From Rhodoferax sp. (GTDB lineage Bacteria > Pseudomonadota > Gammaproteobacteria > Burkholderiales > Burkholderiaceae_C), in contig NZ_JAQTMS010000031.1 in NCBI RefSeq assembly GCF_028714215.1, positions 1-59,516 of the forward strand: DNA of 59,516 nucleotides, written 5' to 3'. Position 1 is the first letter of the stretch; every line of letters starts with the position of its first letter. A program made the translations under genes and the position numbers. A model generated the notes under the pieces. That model searched no databases and was not told where the DNA came from. It saw only the letters and a list, made by a program, of their open reading frames with translations. Of the stretch, positions 39,111-47,905 are shown piece after piece.

Positions 39111-39141
39111 GCAAAACAGACACGCTATCGGTATTTACCCG

Positions 39142-41928
39142 TCATCGCGTCAGGAGGGCGCGGCGCACACGATCCGGCGTCGCCGGAATTTGCCGCACAC
39201 GCACTCCGATGGCGTCGTAAATCGCATTCAGAATGGCTGGCGCAGTGGCCACCAGCGCCGGCTCACCCACTCCTTTGGCACCATAGGGTCCGAGTGGCTC
39301 CTTGTCTTCGATGATATGAACCGTGATAGGCGGAACGTCGCCCACCGTGGGGATCATGTAGTCGTGCAGATTGTCGGTGCGACCGCTGATGTATTCTTCC
39401 ATCATGGCCAGACCAAGTCCTTGTGCCACGCCACCGTGAATCTGTCCTTCAACCTGCGTCGGGTTGATGGCGCGGCCCACATCATGCGCTGCGTGGATGT
39501 GCAAAACCTTGACCGTGCCGGTTTCGATATCCACCTCAACCTCTGCAATCTGGGCGGCAAAACCGTAGCAGGCATAGGGCACGCCCTGGCCGTTGGCATC
39601 GAGCGGCACCGTCGGTGGGTTGAAGTAGCCGCGGCCAGAGATGAGGTCGCCGTACTGGTTGGCTGGCAGGGTGCCCAGATCCAAGTGTCTTTCAGCACCC
39701 CCCTCGGTGCCGCTAACAACCGTTCCCGCGACGCTCAGCATGGCATTCGGCCCGAGCCCCAGCAACTGTAGCAGCTGCTGGCGAATGTCCTCGCCTGCGA
39801 ACTTGGCGGCATTGCCCGAGACGAAGGTCTGGCGCGAGGCCGACGACTTGCCGGCATCCTCGGTCAGATCCGTGTCGCCCATGACCTGGTCGACCAGCGC
39901 CACCGGCAGCCCGACCGCGTCGGCAAAAATCTGCGGCATCACGGTGCCGCTGCCCTGGCCGATTTCCTGCGCGCCGTTGTACAGAAACAGCCGGCCATTG
40001 CGGCGCAGCGCGCCGGTCATGGTCGACGGATTGGCGATCACCGTGTTGCCGATGCCGTACCACATGCTGGCAATGCCAACGCCGCGTCGCAACACGCCAG
40101 CGCCGGCCTCGGCCTGACGGTTGAAATCCTTGACCATCGCTTGCGCGCCGTGCCACGCCGGGCGCAATGCTTCCAGGCATTGCACCATGCCGACACTGGC
40201 CTGCAACACCTGTCCTGTGGCGGTTGGTTGACCCGCACGGATCGCGTTCTTGAGCCTGAATTCGAGCTGGTCGATACCGACTTTTTCGGCCAATTCGTCG
40301 AGCAAGGCCTCGGTCACGATATGGGCCTGCGGTACGCCAAACCCGCGGAAGGCGCCGGAGATGGCGTTGTTGGTGTACACCGCCCGCGTCAGTGCCCGCA
40401 AGTTCGGAACGTAGTAGGGCCCGGTCGCATGCACCGGGACCCGATTGGCGACGGTAGAACCCCAACTGGCGTAGGCGCCGGTGTTGAAATCACCATGAAA
40501 ATCGAGCGCAGTCAGTTGGCCCTGCGCGTCGCAAGCAAAGCGGGCGCGGATACGTGACGGATGGCGCTTGGTCGTCGACTGCATGGATTCGGCCCGGCTG
40601 TAGACCGTGCGCACCGGCCGCTTCAGAAGCCAGGCTGCCAGCGCCAACAGGGGCTGGACAGAGACGTCAAGCTTGCCGCCAAATCCGCCGCCGATGGCAG
40701 AGGGCACGATGTGCACCACATGCTTGGGTAGTTTCAGCACATGTGCCACCTCATCCCGATCCATCACCGGTGTCTGGGTGCAGACAAAGACGCGTAGGCG
40801 CTGCTCGCCCAGCTGATTGAACACTTCGGCATAACCTGCCTCCGGTTCGATGTAGGCGTGTTCAACGTAGCCAGTGCGGTACTCATCTTCCGCCATGAAG
40901 GCCGACTCGCGAAGACTGGTCGCCACATCGCCCTTGACCACGCGGCCACGGCACAACACGTTTTCAGGCGCGAAATCGTGCAGCAGATCACCGGTCGCTG
41001 CCAATGCTTTTTCACTGGTGTCAAGCGGCGCCTCTGGCTGCCAGGTGATCGGGATATCCGACTCGGCAATGGCCTGCACCGCCTCCATGGCGCCGACGAT
41101 CAGCAGGACCGCCTCGCCGCGCATGCGTACATGGTGTTCCGCCAGAACCGGTTGATCCTTCGGCTCCGGAAACACCGAAAAACTGTTCTCAGGCACATCT
41201 TTGGCGCTGAAGACCGCAACGACTTGCGGGTGCCGGCGCTTGAAGGAATCCAGGTCGCCGAGCGTGAATGTGGCCCGTGCATGCGGTGAGCGCACCGTGC
41301 GCAGCCATAGGCAATCCGGCGGGTAGTGGTCGGCGCCGAACTTCTCGGCACCGGTGATCTTGGCAACGCCGTCGAGCCTGGGCAGGCGCGCGCCTACGGC
41401 CTGACCAGCCGGCGGTTGCGGCAAAATGAATTCGCCCCGCGCCACCGCCAGCACCGCTTCGATGATCTTCCGATAACCGGTGCAGCGGCACAGGACACCG
41501 CCCAGGCCATCCTGCACCTGCTGCTCGGTGGGATCAGGATAACGACGCAGCACGTCGCTGGCAGCCATCAGCATGCCCGGCGTGCAAATCCCGCACTGTG
41601 CTGCACCATGTGCAAGAAAGGCCTGCTGTAGGCGATTGAGCTGGCCGTCACAGGCCAGTCCCTCGACCGTGGTGACGACCCGGTCCACGCACTGGCCAAC
41701 CGGAGTGATGCAGGCGCAAACCTGTTCGCCGTCGAGCAAAACGGTGCAGGCGCCGCAATCACCCGCATGGCAGCCGATTTTGGTCCCGGTCAAACCAAGG
41801 TCATCGCGCAACACATCCGACAAGCGTTTGCTGGGTGCAGTCAAAACGTCAACCGTCTTGCCGTTCAAATTCAAACGGAGGGTCTGCGGCACCTGAGCTG
41901 GCGTCGTCATTTGTAGTGGGTCATTCAT
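39142..41928 (-). CDS. Molybdenum hydroxylase, fused [2Fe-2S] and molybdopterin subunits
   Basis: 928-residue xanthine-dehydrogenase-family enzyme. Residues 1-165 are the two-[2Fe-2S] domain (C-H-A-G-D-C-G-A-C and C-G-I-C-T-P-G ... C-R-C-T-G-Y). Residues 175-928 are the Mo-binding part with G-G-G-F-G-G-K, A-F-R-G-F-G, Q-E-I-G-Q-G and the catalytic-Glu segment G-V-G-E-P-A. These enzymes hydroxylate carbon next to a ring nitrogen using water. With the FAD subunit encoded just upstream it forms the full electron chain. ATG at 41928 has GAGG upstream and overlaps the FAD gene by 8 bp. The neighbours suggest a nicotinate-like substrate. Confidence 0.9.
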   Translation of the reverse strand: MNDPLQMTTPAQVPQTLRLNLNGKTVDVLTAPSKRLSDVLRDDLGLTGTKIGCHAGDCGACTVLLDGEQVCACITPVGQCVDRVVTTVEGLACDGQLNRLQQAFLAHGAAQCGICTPGMLMAASDVLRRYPDPTEQQVQDGLGGVLCRCTGYRKIIEAVLAVARGEFILPQPPAGQAVGARLPRLDGVAKITGAEKFGADHYPPDCLWLRTVRSPHARATFTLGDLDSFKRRHPQVVAVFSAKDVPENSFSVFPEPKDQPVLAEHHVRMRGEAVLLIVGAMEAVQAIAESDIPITWQPEAPLDTSEKALAATGDLLHDFAPENVLCRGRVVKGDVATSLRESAFMAEDEYRTGYVEHAYIEPEAGYAEVFNQLGEQRLRVFVCTQTPVMDRDEVAHVLKLPKHVVHIVPSAIGGGFGGKLDVSVQPLLALAAWLLKRPVRTVYSRAESMQSTTKRHPSRIRARFACDAQGQLTALDFHGDFNTGAYASWGSTVANRVPVHATGPYYVPNLRALTRAVYTNNAISGAFRGFGVPQAHIVTEALLDELAEKVGIDQLEFRLKNAIRAGQPTATGQVLQASVGMVQCLEALRPAWHGAQAMVKDFNRQAEAGAGVLRRGVGIASMWYGIGNTVIANPSTMTGALRRNGRLFLYNGAQEIGQGSGTVMPQIFADAVGLPVALVDQVMGDTDLTEDAGKSSASRQTFVSGNAAKFAGEDIRQQLLQLLGLGPNAMLSVAGTVVSGTEGGAERHLDLGTLPANQYGDLISGRGYFNPPTVPLDANGQGVPYACYGFAAQIAEVEVDIETGTVKVLHIHAAHDVGRAINPTQVEGQIHGGVAQGLGLAMMEEYISGRTDNLHDYMIPTVGDVPPITVHIIEDKEPLGPYGAKGVGEPALVATAPAILNAIYDAIGVRVRQIPATPDRVRRALLTR

Positions 41929-42784
41929 GGAGGGCCTCTTCAATGGCTCGTTTAACCAGCGTCAAGGCCGCGTCACGTCGGTAGACTCCGCTGCCGCGCA
42001 CGTCGTCGATCGGTGTCAGCGAAGCGAGGTCAGACGCCTCGACCAATCCCGACAGGCCGGGCCAGGCCTGCCGGCCGATCAGTCTATGTTCCAGCGTCCT
42101 CAGGCGCTGGGCCACCGCCGAACAGGACCCCACCGCGATCCCGGCATAGGTAATCACGCCGGCCGCGTCGACCTCGATGACAGCCGACACCATGGCGATT
42201 GAAATCACCAGGTAGCGCCGGTGTCCAAGCTTGATGAAACTGGACCTGGCCGCGCCACGCTTGGGAACCAGGATGCCCGTCACGAGCTCGCCAGGGAGCA
42301 GGGCGGTCTTGCGCGGACCCAGCACAAACCCGGTCAGCGGCACGCTGCGCGTACCCGCCAACGACGAAATTTCGATTTGCGCATCAAGTGCCATCAGGGC
42401 TGGGACGCCATCGGCAGCGGGCGATGCATTGCAGATATTGCCGGCCACGGTGCCGCTGTTTTGCACCTGCATGCCGCCAATATCCCGTGCCGCCGACTGC
42501 AGCCCGCGAAATTGCGCCGGCAGCTTGGCCCGAACCACTTGGCTCCATGTGACGGTGGCACCAATGCGCCAATGCAAGCCTTCATCGACCAGGGTTCGCA
42601 ATGACGCAATGGCAGTGATGTCGAGAAGGGCCTCCGTGATGATCTGCCCGCTGCGCGCAGCATAGAAATCAGTGCCCCCCGCCAGCACCGTCAAAGGCGT
42701 TGTGGCCAATGCGGTCAAGGCCTCATCAAGCGTCTTTGGGCGCAGATAAACACCTGTGCTGCTAGTCAATTTTCGGTCTCCCAT
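41921..42784 (-). CDS. Molybdenum hydroxylase FAD-binding subunit
   Basis: 287-residue CoxM/XdhB-type subunit. The FAD motifs V-L-A-G-G-T-D-F and M-Q-V-Q-N-S-G-T-V-A-G-N-I-C-N-A-S-P-A-A-D are intact, and the C-terminal CO_deh_flav_C domain follows. It passes electrons from the Fe-S clusters to an external acceptor. It is translationally coupled to the fused Fe-S/Mo gene (8-bp overlap) and lies 12 bp after the enamidase-like gene. Confidence 0.92.
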   Translation of the reverse strand: MGDRKLTSSTGVYLRPKTLDEALTALATTPLTVLAGGTDFYAARSGQIITEALLDITAIASLRTLVDEGLHWRIGATVTWSQVVRAKLPAQFRGLQSAARDIGGMQVQNSGTVAGNICNASPAADGVPALMALDAQIEISSLAGTRSVPLTGFVLGPRKTALLPGELVTGILVPKRGAARSSFIKLGHRRYLVISIAMVSAVIEVDAAGVITYAGIAVGSCSAVAQRLRTLEHRLIGRQAWPGLSGLVEASDLASLTPIDDVRGSGVYRRDAALTLVKRAIEEALHE

Positions 42785-42796
42785 GCTGGTCGGTTT

Positions 42797-43993
42797 TCAG
42801 GCGACGCCGAGCACGACGGGAATCGCCGTTGCCGGTGGCGTGTTGCGGCTGCGACCACAACGCACAATGCCGTCGATCATGACCATCCCAACGCCCGGGA
42901 TGTCGCCACGCTGAATGCTGTCAAGGATGTCGCGCCCCGCCGTATGCTGTGCTTTGTCCAAAAACACAAAGTCGGCAGCCCGACCGACTTCGATCAGGCC
43001 ACAGTTCAGATTGCGCAGGCGCGCTGTGTTGCCGGTGGCGAAGCAGAACACGATCTCGGCCGGAATGCCGCCCAGGCTGGACAGCAAGGCCACCATGCGC
43101 AGCATGCCCAGCGGTTGAACACCCGAGCCGGCCGGCCCATCGGTGCCAAGGATGATACGGTGCGGACACTTGAGTTGCAACGCGGCCTGCGCCGCTGCGA
43201 TAGCCACTTTTTCATTGCCGTTGTGCACGATCTCGATGGCCCGCGACGACTTTTCGCACAGTTCGCAAACATGGGCCTCGGACAAGGCAGTATGACCACC
43301 GTTGATGTGACCGATGACATCCGCATCGGCCTCAAGCACCACGTCCTTGTCGATCAGACCCGATCCCGGAATGGAGGGGCCACCGGTATGAATGGTGCTC
43401 TGGATGCCGTACTTACGGGCCCAGCGGACCATTTCCGCAGCCTCGTAGCCAGCCTTGACGGAACCCAGACCCACTTCACCGAGCAAACTGACGCCAGCGT
43501 CGGCCAGATCTTTGAAGTCTTGTTCGACCATGCCTTTTTCAATGATCGGTGCACCGGCCAGGACCTTGACGCCGCCGGGGCGGAAATTGTCGAACGCGCG
43601 CTGTGCGGTAATGGCCAGCGCTTTCAGGCCAACGATATCCTTGGGTCGCCCGGGCAAGTGGACTTCACCCGCGGAGATCATGCTGGTGACGCCGCCGTGC
43701 ATCGTGGAATCGATCCAGCCGCTCTGGTTCTGGCGCGGCGTCCAGTCGCCGAACACCGGATGAACGTGGCTGTCAATCAAGCCCGGAGCGACGCAGGTCT
43801 GCTGTGCATCAATCATGGTCTGAGCGTGCTCAAGGTTGCAGTCCTTGGCTTTGCCAACGGCCACGATCAGGCCGTCGTTCACGACAATCGTGTCCGCGTC
43901 GAGAACGGGCAAGTCGATGTCGCCAGACAACAGCAAGCCAATGTTCCGGATGACTACTTTGCCTGATTTTTCGGTTGCTCCTTGGGTTGCCAT
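42797..43993 (-). CDS. Enamidase-like amidohydrolase
   Basis: 398-residue amidohydrolase-superfamily protein. Metal ligands by motif: H76-x-H78 (D-S-H-V-H), K180 as candidate bridging lysine (V-G-L-G-S-V-K), H202 (I-H-T-G-G), H229 (G-H-I-N-G-G) and D285 (L-G-T-D-G-P). Long stretches match what I recall of E. barkeri enamidase: G-G-V-T-S-M-I-S-A-G, P-G-R-P-K-D, G-E-V-G-L-G, I-H-T-G-G-P-S-I-P-G and S-R-N-T-P-P-A. Enamidase opens 1,4,5,6-tetrahydro-6-oxonicotinate to 2-formylglutarate and ammonia. It starts 61 bp after the TetR gene and leads the hydroxylase genes. Confidence 0.82.
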   Translation of the reverse strand: MATQGATEKSGKVVIRNIGLLLSGDIDLPVLDADTIVVNDGLIVAVGKAKDCNLEHAQTMIDAQQTCVAPGLIDSHVHPVFGDWTPRQNQSGWIDSTMHGGVTSMISAGEVHLPGRPKDIVGLKALAITAQRAFDNFRPGGVKVLAGAPIIEKGMVEQDFKDLADAGVSLLGEVGLGSVKAGYEAAEMVRWARKYGIQSTIHTGGPSIPGSGLIDKDVVLEADADVIGHINGGHTALSEAHVCELCEKSSRAIEIVHNGNEKVAIAAAQAALQLKCPHRIILGTDGPAGSGVQPLGMLRMVALLSSLGGIPAEIVFCFATGNTARLRNLNCGLIEVGRAADFVFLDKAQHTAGRDILDSIQRGDIPGVGMVMIDGIVRCGRSRNTPPATAIPVVLGVA

Positions 43994-44054
43994 GGTTTTC
44001 CTTTTAAAGGTTGATGAAAACGTCAGTTGCTACGGCTGCGCACAGCGGAAAAAG

Positions 44055-44744
44055 TCAGCGGTTGCGCATGACAGTGCGCATCACCGCGCTGATGATGAAG
44101 GTCTGCCACTCTGCCAGGGCTTCTGGCGTCTTCAGGTCTTCGCCGAGAAAGGTTGATAGCGTGTAGCCGTTGGCGATATAGAAGTAGCCCATGGCTGCAA
44201 TCAGCAGGTAGACATTGCGTGCCGAGACATCGGTTCTGAAGACACCTTTTCGCGCGCCGCTTTCCAGTAGCTGACGAATGATGTCTATGGCTGGCGACGA
44301 GTAGTCCCTGGCGCGCGCCGATTTCGAGATATGTTTGCCTCGATGAAGGTTTTCGGTATTCAGCAGTGTGATGAATTCAGGGTTCTTGTGGTAATAGGAA
44401 GCCACGAAGCGAATGATTTCCGTGAGGGATTCAACCGGCTGTTCGATGTCTAGCCGCAATTCCATTTCGGCGTCGTTCATGCGCCGGTACATATCCTCCA
44501 AAACTTCGATAAACAAGCCTTCCTTGCTTCCAAAGTAGTAGTAGATCATTCGGTCGAATGATTTTGCGGTCTTCGAAATCTTCTCCACGCTAGCGCCCTC
44601 GTAACCGTAACGGGCAAAGACTTTGGTGGCAGCACGAAGAATGTTGTTGCGTGTTCTGTTGGCTCCGCTTTCTCGAGCGCCGGTTTGATTCGCTGGAGCG
44701 CTGCGGGAAGCTGATAAAGGGAGACGGTTGGATTTGGCAGTCAT
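44055..44744 (-). CDS. TetR-family transcriptional regulator
   Basis: 229 residues. The N-terminal helix-turn-helix is clear: I-L-R-A-A-T-K-V-F-A-R-Y-G-Y-E-G-A-S-V-E-K-I, then S-F-D-R-M-I-Y-Y-Y-F-G-S-K-E-G-L-F. The C-terminal ligand-binding half has F-V-A-S-Y-Y-H-K-N-P-E-F and may belong with NicS-type regulators, though I cannot confirm that. ATG at 44744 is preferred over a TTG at 44786. It is the only regulator in the island and the natural candidate for the ATGTWG-N6-CWACAT operators, yet no such site precedes its own gene. Confidence 0.88.
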   Translation of the reverse strand: MTAKSNRLPLSASRSAPANQTGARESGANRTRNNILRAATKVFARYGYEGASVEKISKTAKSFDRMIYYYFGSKEGLFIEVLEDMYRRMNDAEMELRLDIEQPVESLTEIIRFVASYYHKNPEFITLLNTENLHRGKHISKSARARDYSSPAIDIIRQLLESGARKGVFRTDVSARNVYLLIAAMGYFYIANGYTLSTFLGEDLKTPEALAEWQTFIISAVMRTVMRNR

Positions 44745-44844
44745 GGTGATGTGATAGAGATTCTGGCTTCGGCTCGCTCGGGTCAAGATTATTCGTTCGA
44801 AATCTTCAAGGATGAATCATGCTGGATCCAAGGGAGTGCGAAGC

Positions 44845-45174
44845 TCAACGAATGAGATCCGACAACTTGCCACTTTGGTCCTTCCAATGGTCGGCGTCCG
44901 GCAAGGGGGCCTTGCGCTTGCTGATGCCTTTCCAACTCGGTAGCTTGGCCAATTCGGCGTTGAGCAGGGTCATGTGCCGTTGATCCGCTGGCACATCTTC
45001 CTCGGCATAGATGGCGTTCGCCGGGCATTCGGGAATACAAACCGCGCAGTCGATGCATTCAGCCGGATCGATGGTCAAGAAATTGGGGCCTTCGCGAAAG
45101 CAGTCGACCGGGCAGACGTCGACGCAATCGGTGTACTTGCATTTAATACAGGCTTCGGTTACTACATGAGTCAT
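44845..45174 (-). CDS. fdxA: 7Fe ferredoxin, FdI/FdxA type
   Basis: 109 residues. Cysteines C9, C12, C17, C21, C25 and C40, C43, C46, C50 reproduce the Azotobacter FdI pattern: C9, C17 and C50 would hold a [3Fe-4S] and C21, C40, C43 and C46 a [4Fe-4S] cluster. The C-terminal tail L-N-A-E-L-A ... L-P-D-A-D-H-W-K-D is also FdI-like. Low-potential electron carrier, plausibly linking AOR and Fpr to the ring reductase. It is 93 bp downstream of the AOR gene. Confidence 0.93.
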   Translation of the reverse strand: MTHVVTEACIKCKYTDCVDVCPVDCFREGPNFLTIDPAECIDCAVCIPECPANAIYAEEDVPADQRHMTLLNAELAKLPSWKGISKRKAPLPDADHWKDQSGKLSDLIR

Positions 45175-45267
45175 GGCTGTTTCTCACAGACGCTGATCAA
45201 GAGGGTGAATATTGGTTCAGCGGCGATAACCAGGCAAAGCGAACAATTCGACTCCATGACGCTTCAC

Positions 45268-46983
45268 TCAGTTGCGGACAATGAGTTGATCCAAACTCTG
45301 GTTGACTGCTTTGCCGCGATGGCGCGCCAGATTGCCGGTGGGCGCCAGCGCCTCGGCGTAAAAGAAGGCCGGGAGTTCGTCGTCCTGGTCGGTAAAGCCG
45401 GCCAGCTGGTTGAACTTCCATTCCAGTTTCAACACCTCGAGCCCCATCGTTTTGGGGAACGATTCATCGAGCTGCGTGCCGTGCGCGTCGTTCAGTGCGT
45501 TAACGATCAGTTGCGGATTGGTGTCGGTCACGGAGCGTCCGAAGATGCAGAAACCCAGGGAATCCGCGGCTGCCGCTGCCACCTGTGCACCCAGGCTGAC
45601 CGCTACCAGATCTTCGGTGCTTTTGCCTTTGCAATCGAAGGCCGGCAGGTTGCCGGCGGTGTGATCCGCACCCTGCGCGGTGAGCATCATGGATATGCCA
45701 GTCACTTCGATTACGCGTGGGTCGTAGGCGCTGATGGCTTGGCGTTTGATAACCGGCACGCGCGTGACGCCGTAATGCTTGCCGACCTGGGCGGTGCCCT
45801 GAGCCAGCAGGCGGCCGCGCTGGTTGCCGATACGAATATCCTCCAGCGCTGCCGCCATGAAAGCGACATCGCCAAAGGCGCCTTGTCCGGCCTCCATCAG
45901 CACCCCCAGCGTGGCGCCGAGTTCTATGGTGTCTATGCCCAAGTCGTTGGCCACGGCATTCAGGCGCGCCACGTCGTCCGGGTCCTGCAATCCGCAATTG
46001 CTACCCATCAGACCCAGCGTTTCGTATTCCAGCGGCGACACCATTTCCTGGCCCTGGTCGTCAAAGTAGACGTTGCTGCACTGAATCAGGCAGCCAGGCA
46101 TGCAATCGTGCGCGGTCTTGCCTCCGCGTGTCAGGTTGCGCTCGCGAATGTAGGCGCCACCCAGTTTGAGTGGACCGTCTTTTTCTTCAACCAGGCGTCC
46201 GACGCTGAAGTTTCGCACCGGCAGGCCGCCGATATAGTTGGTCAGATCGGCCACCATGGCGGTACCCAAGCGTTTGAAATTGTCGATCGCCGACTCTTTG
46301 CCGAGTTTGGCGCCGTATTCGCGGACCGCGCCCATCACCTTCTGACGGTCGTGGAAAGTTGGCATCTTGTGCGTATCGATAACGATGGCCTTGACTTTCT
46401 TGCTGCCCATCACGGCGCCAACGCCACCCCGTGCAGCCAGCCTTGAGGGACGTGCGTCGGTATCCGCAAACGAAATGCCGGCCATCAGTCCAAGGTGTTC
46501 GCCGACCGGGCCGCAGATCGCAAAGCTTATCTTCTTGCCGTACTTTTCGATCAGCATGCGGGCGACTTCGTTGTTGCCCCTGCCCCTATACGGTTCGGCG
46601 CTATCGAACGCAATCTGTCCATCCTTGGTGATGCGGATGACGATCCAGTCGGGCGATGCGTTCTGCAAGGTGAAGCCCGCGATTTCAAGTTGACCCAGTG
46701 CGAAGCCAAAGGTACCGCCGGCATTGGCTTCCTTGATGCCACCCGTCAGTGGGCTCTTGCATCCCACGCTGAGCCGGTTCGCATTGGAGAAATTCGTGCC
46801 CGCAAACGGGCCGGCAGAAAAAATCAAGGGGTTCCGTGGCGACATCGGATCGACGCTGGCAGCACCCATTTCAAGCAATGTCTTGGCGATCAGGTAGCGG
46901 CCGGAACGAATAATGGCCTCGCCGTGAAGTTCTTCGCATTTGATCGATCGATCCGCGAGATTAATTTGTAGATACTTGCGCAT
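45268..46983 (-). CDS. Aldehyde:ferredoxin oxidoreductase family protein (AOR)
   Basis: 571-residue tungsten/molybdenum bis-pterin enzyme oxidising aldehydes to acids with ferredoxin as acceptor. The N-terminal AOR domain has L-I-F-S-A-G-P-F-A-G-T and R-L-S-V-G-C-K-S-P-L-T-G-G. Candidate [4Fe-4S] ligands are C294, C298, C302 and C479 (D-S-L-G-F-C-I-F). The first spacing is C-x3-C, while the family usually shows C-x2-C. ATG at 46983 has AGGAG 10 bases upstream. It has its own promoter region with a tandem operator pair (47023-47062). Confidence 0.88.
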   Translation of the reverse strand: MRKYLQINLADRSIKCEELHGEAIIRSGRYLIAKTLLEMGAASVDPMSPRNPLIFSAGPFAGTNFSNANRLSVGCKSPLTGGIKEANAGGTFGFALGQLEIAGFTLQNASPDWIVIRITKDGQIAFDSAEPYRGRGNNEVARMLIEKYGKKISFAICGPVGEHLGLMAGISFADTDARPSRLAARGGVGAVMGSKKVKAIVIDTHKMPTFHDRQKVMGAVREYGAKLGKESAIDNFKRLGTAMVADLTNYIGGLPVRNFSVGRLVEEKDGPLKLGGAYIRERNLTRGGKTAHDCMPGCLIQCSNVYFDDQGQEMVSPLEYETLGLMGSNCGLQDPDDVARLNAVANDLGIDTIELGATLGVLMEAGQGAFGDVAFMAAALEDIRIGNQRGRLLAQGTAQVGKHYGVTRVPVIKRQAISAYDPRVIEVTGISMMLTAQGADHTAGNLPAFDCKGKSTEDLVAVSLGAQVAAAAADSLGFCIFGRSVTDTNPQLIVNALNDAHGTQLDESFPKTMGLEVLKLEWKFNQLAGFTDQDDELPAFFYAEALAPTGNLARHRGKAVNQSLDQLIVRN

Positions 46984-47022
46984 AACTGAAACGCTCCTGT
47001 TTTTGCCATTGTACTTCCATAA

Positions 47023-47062
47023 ATGTTGCAATCACTACATGTATTTGTCGTGTTTACTACAT
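47023..47062. promoter_or_regulatory. Tandem operator pair upstream of the AOR gene
   Basis: Sites at 47023-47040 (exact ATGTWG-N6-CWACAT) and 47045-47062 (one perfect half, two mismatches in the other) are 22 bp apart. They begin 40 bp upstream of the AOR start, in the 139-bp gap after fpr, over the expected core promoter. Confidence 0.7.
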
Positions 47063-47122
47063 GGCTGCCTGGTATCGGCGATGGGCTGGATGACGTCGGC
47101 GCTTCAGTTGAGGGTGTGCTGT

Positions 47123-47896
47123 CTATGACTCGACAAAAGCACGCTCAATGACGAAGTCACCCGGCTTGGCGGTGCTTCCCTCCAGGAAGCCTGTGCTCTC
47201 AAGCATTTGCTTCAAATCTCTGAGCATGGCCGGACTTCCGCAAAGCATGACGCGGTCTTGCGAGGGGTCCAATGCAGGCAATTTCAGGTCGGCAAACATC
47301 TTGCCGTTTTCAATCAAGTCAGTGATCCGGCCCATATTTCGATAGCATTCACGAGTCACTGTGGGATAGTAAAAAAGTTGATTGGAGATCAGATCACCGA
47401 GAAATTCGTCCTTCGGTAAATGGTTAACGACCAAATCGTGGTATGCGAGTTCGTCAACCTGACGTACGCCATGAACCAGAACGATTTGTTCGAACTTTTC
47501 ATAGGTTGCCGGATCGCGAATAATGCTCATGAAAGGGGCCAGGCCGGTCCCCGTCGAAAGCATATAGAGTCGCTTGCCTGGAAGCAAATAGTCAATAAGC
47601 AACGTGCCAGTTGGTTTTCTGCCAACGATGATCGTATCCCCGACCTTGACATGCTGAAGTCGCGATGTCAGGGGGCCGTCAGCCACCTTGATACTGAGAA
47701 ACTCAAGATGTTCTTCGTGGTTTGGGCTAACGATACTGTAGGCACGCAGCAGCGGCTTATCATTGACCCTGAGCCCAATCATTGTGAAGTGGCCGTTGCT
47801 GAACCGCAAAGATTTCTCTCGGGTCGTTGAAAAAGTAAATAGTCGTTCAGTCCAATGGTGGACCGACAAGACACGTTCTTCGTTGAAAGCGCTCAT
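47123..47896 (-). CDS. fpr: Ferredoxin--NADP+ reductase
   Basis: 257-residue FAD enzyme exchanging electrons between NADPH and ferredoxin. FAD motif R-A-Y-S-I-V-S, NADP motif G-T-G-L-A-P-F, M-L-C-G-S-P-A-M and a C-terminal F-V-I-E-R-A-F-V-E typical of bacterial subclass I Fpr. It lies 9 bp after a decayed ferredoxin gene, so ferredoxin-fpr was the original operon, and its promoter carries the 48334-48373 operator pair. It could regenerate or drain reduced ferredoxin for the pathway. Confidence 0.93.
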   Translation of the reverse strand: MSAFNEERVLSVHHWTERLFTFSTTREKSLRFSNGHFTMIGLRVNDKPLLRAYSIVSPNHEEHLEFLSIKVADGPLTSRLQHVKVGDTIIVGRKPTGTLLIDYLLPGKRLYMLSTGTGLAPFMSIIRDPATYEKFEQIVLVHGVRQVDELAYHDLVVNHLPKDEFLGDLISNQLFYYPTVTRECYRNMGRITDLIENGKMFADLKLPALDPSQDRVMLCGSPAMLRDLKQMLESTGFLEGSTAKPGDFVIERAFVES

Positions 47897-47905
47897 GGCG
47901 AGTGA

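Noticed and set aside
39101..39118. A third operator site at the hnr-like promoter
   Set aside because: Left half ATGTAG is good but the right half lacks CWACAT and the spacing from the neighbour is 26 bp, not 22; it is better explained as part of the 39083-39110 palindrome.
45162..45167. Operator half-site CTACAT near the ferredoxin start
   Set aside because: It is inside the coding sequence, and the matching left half is absent.
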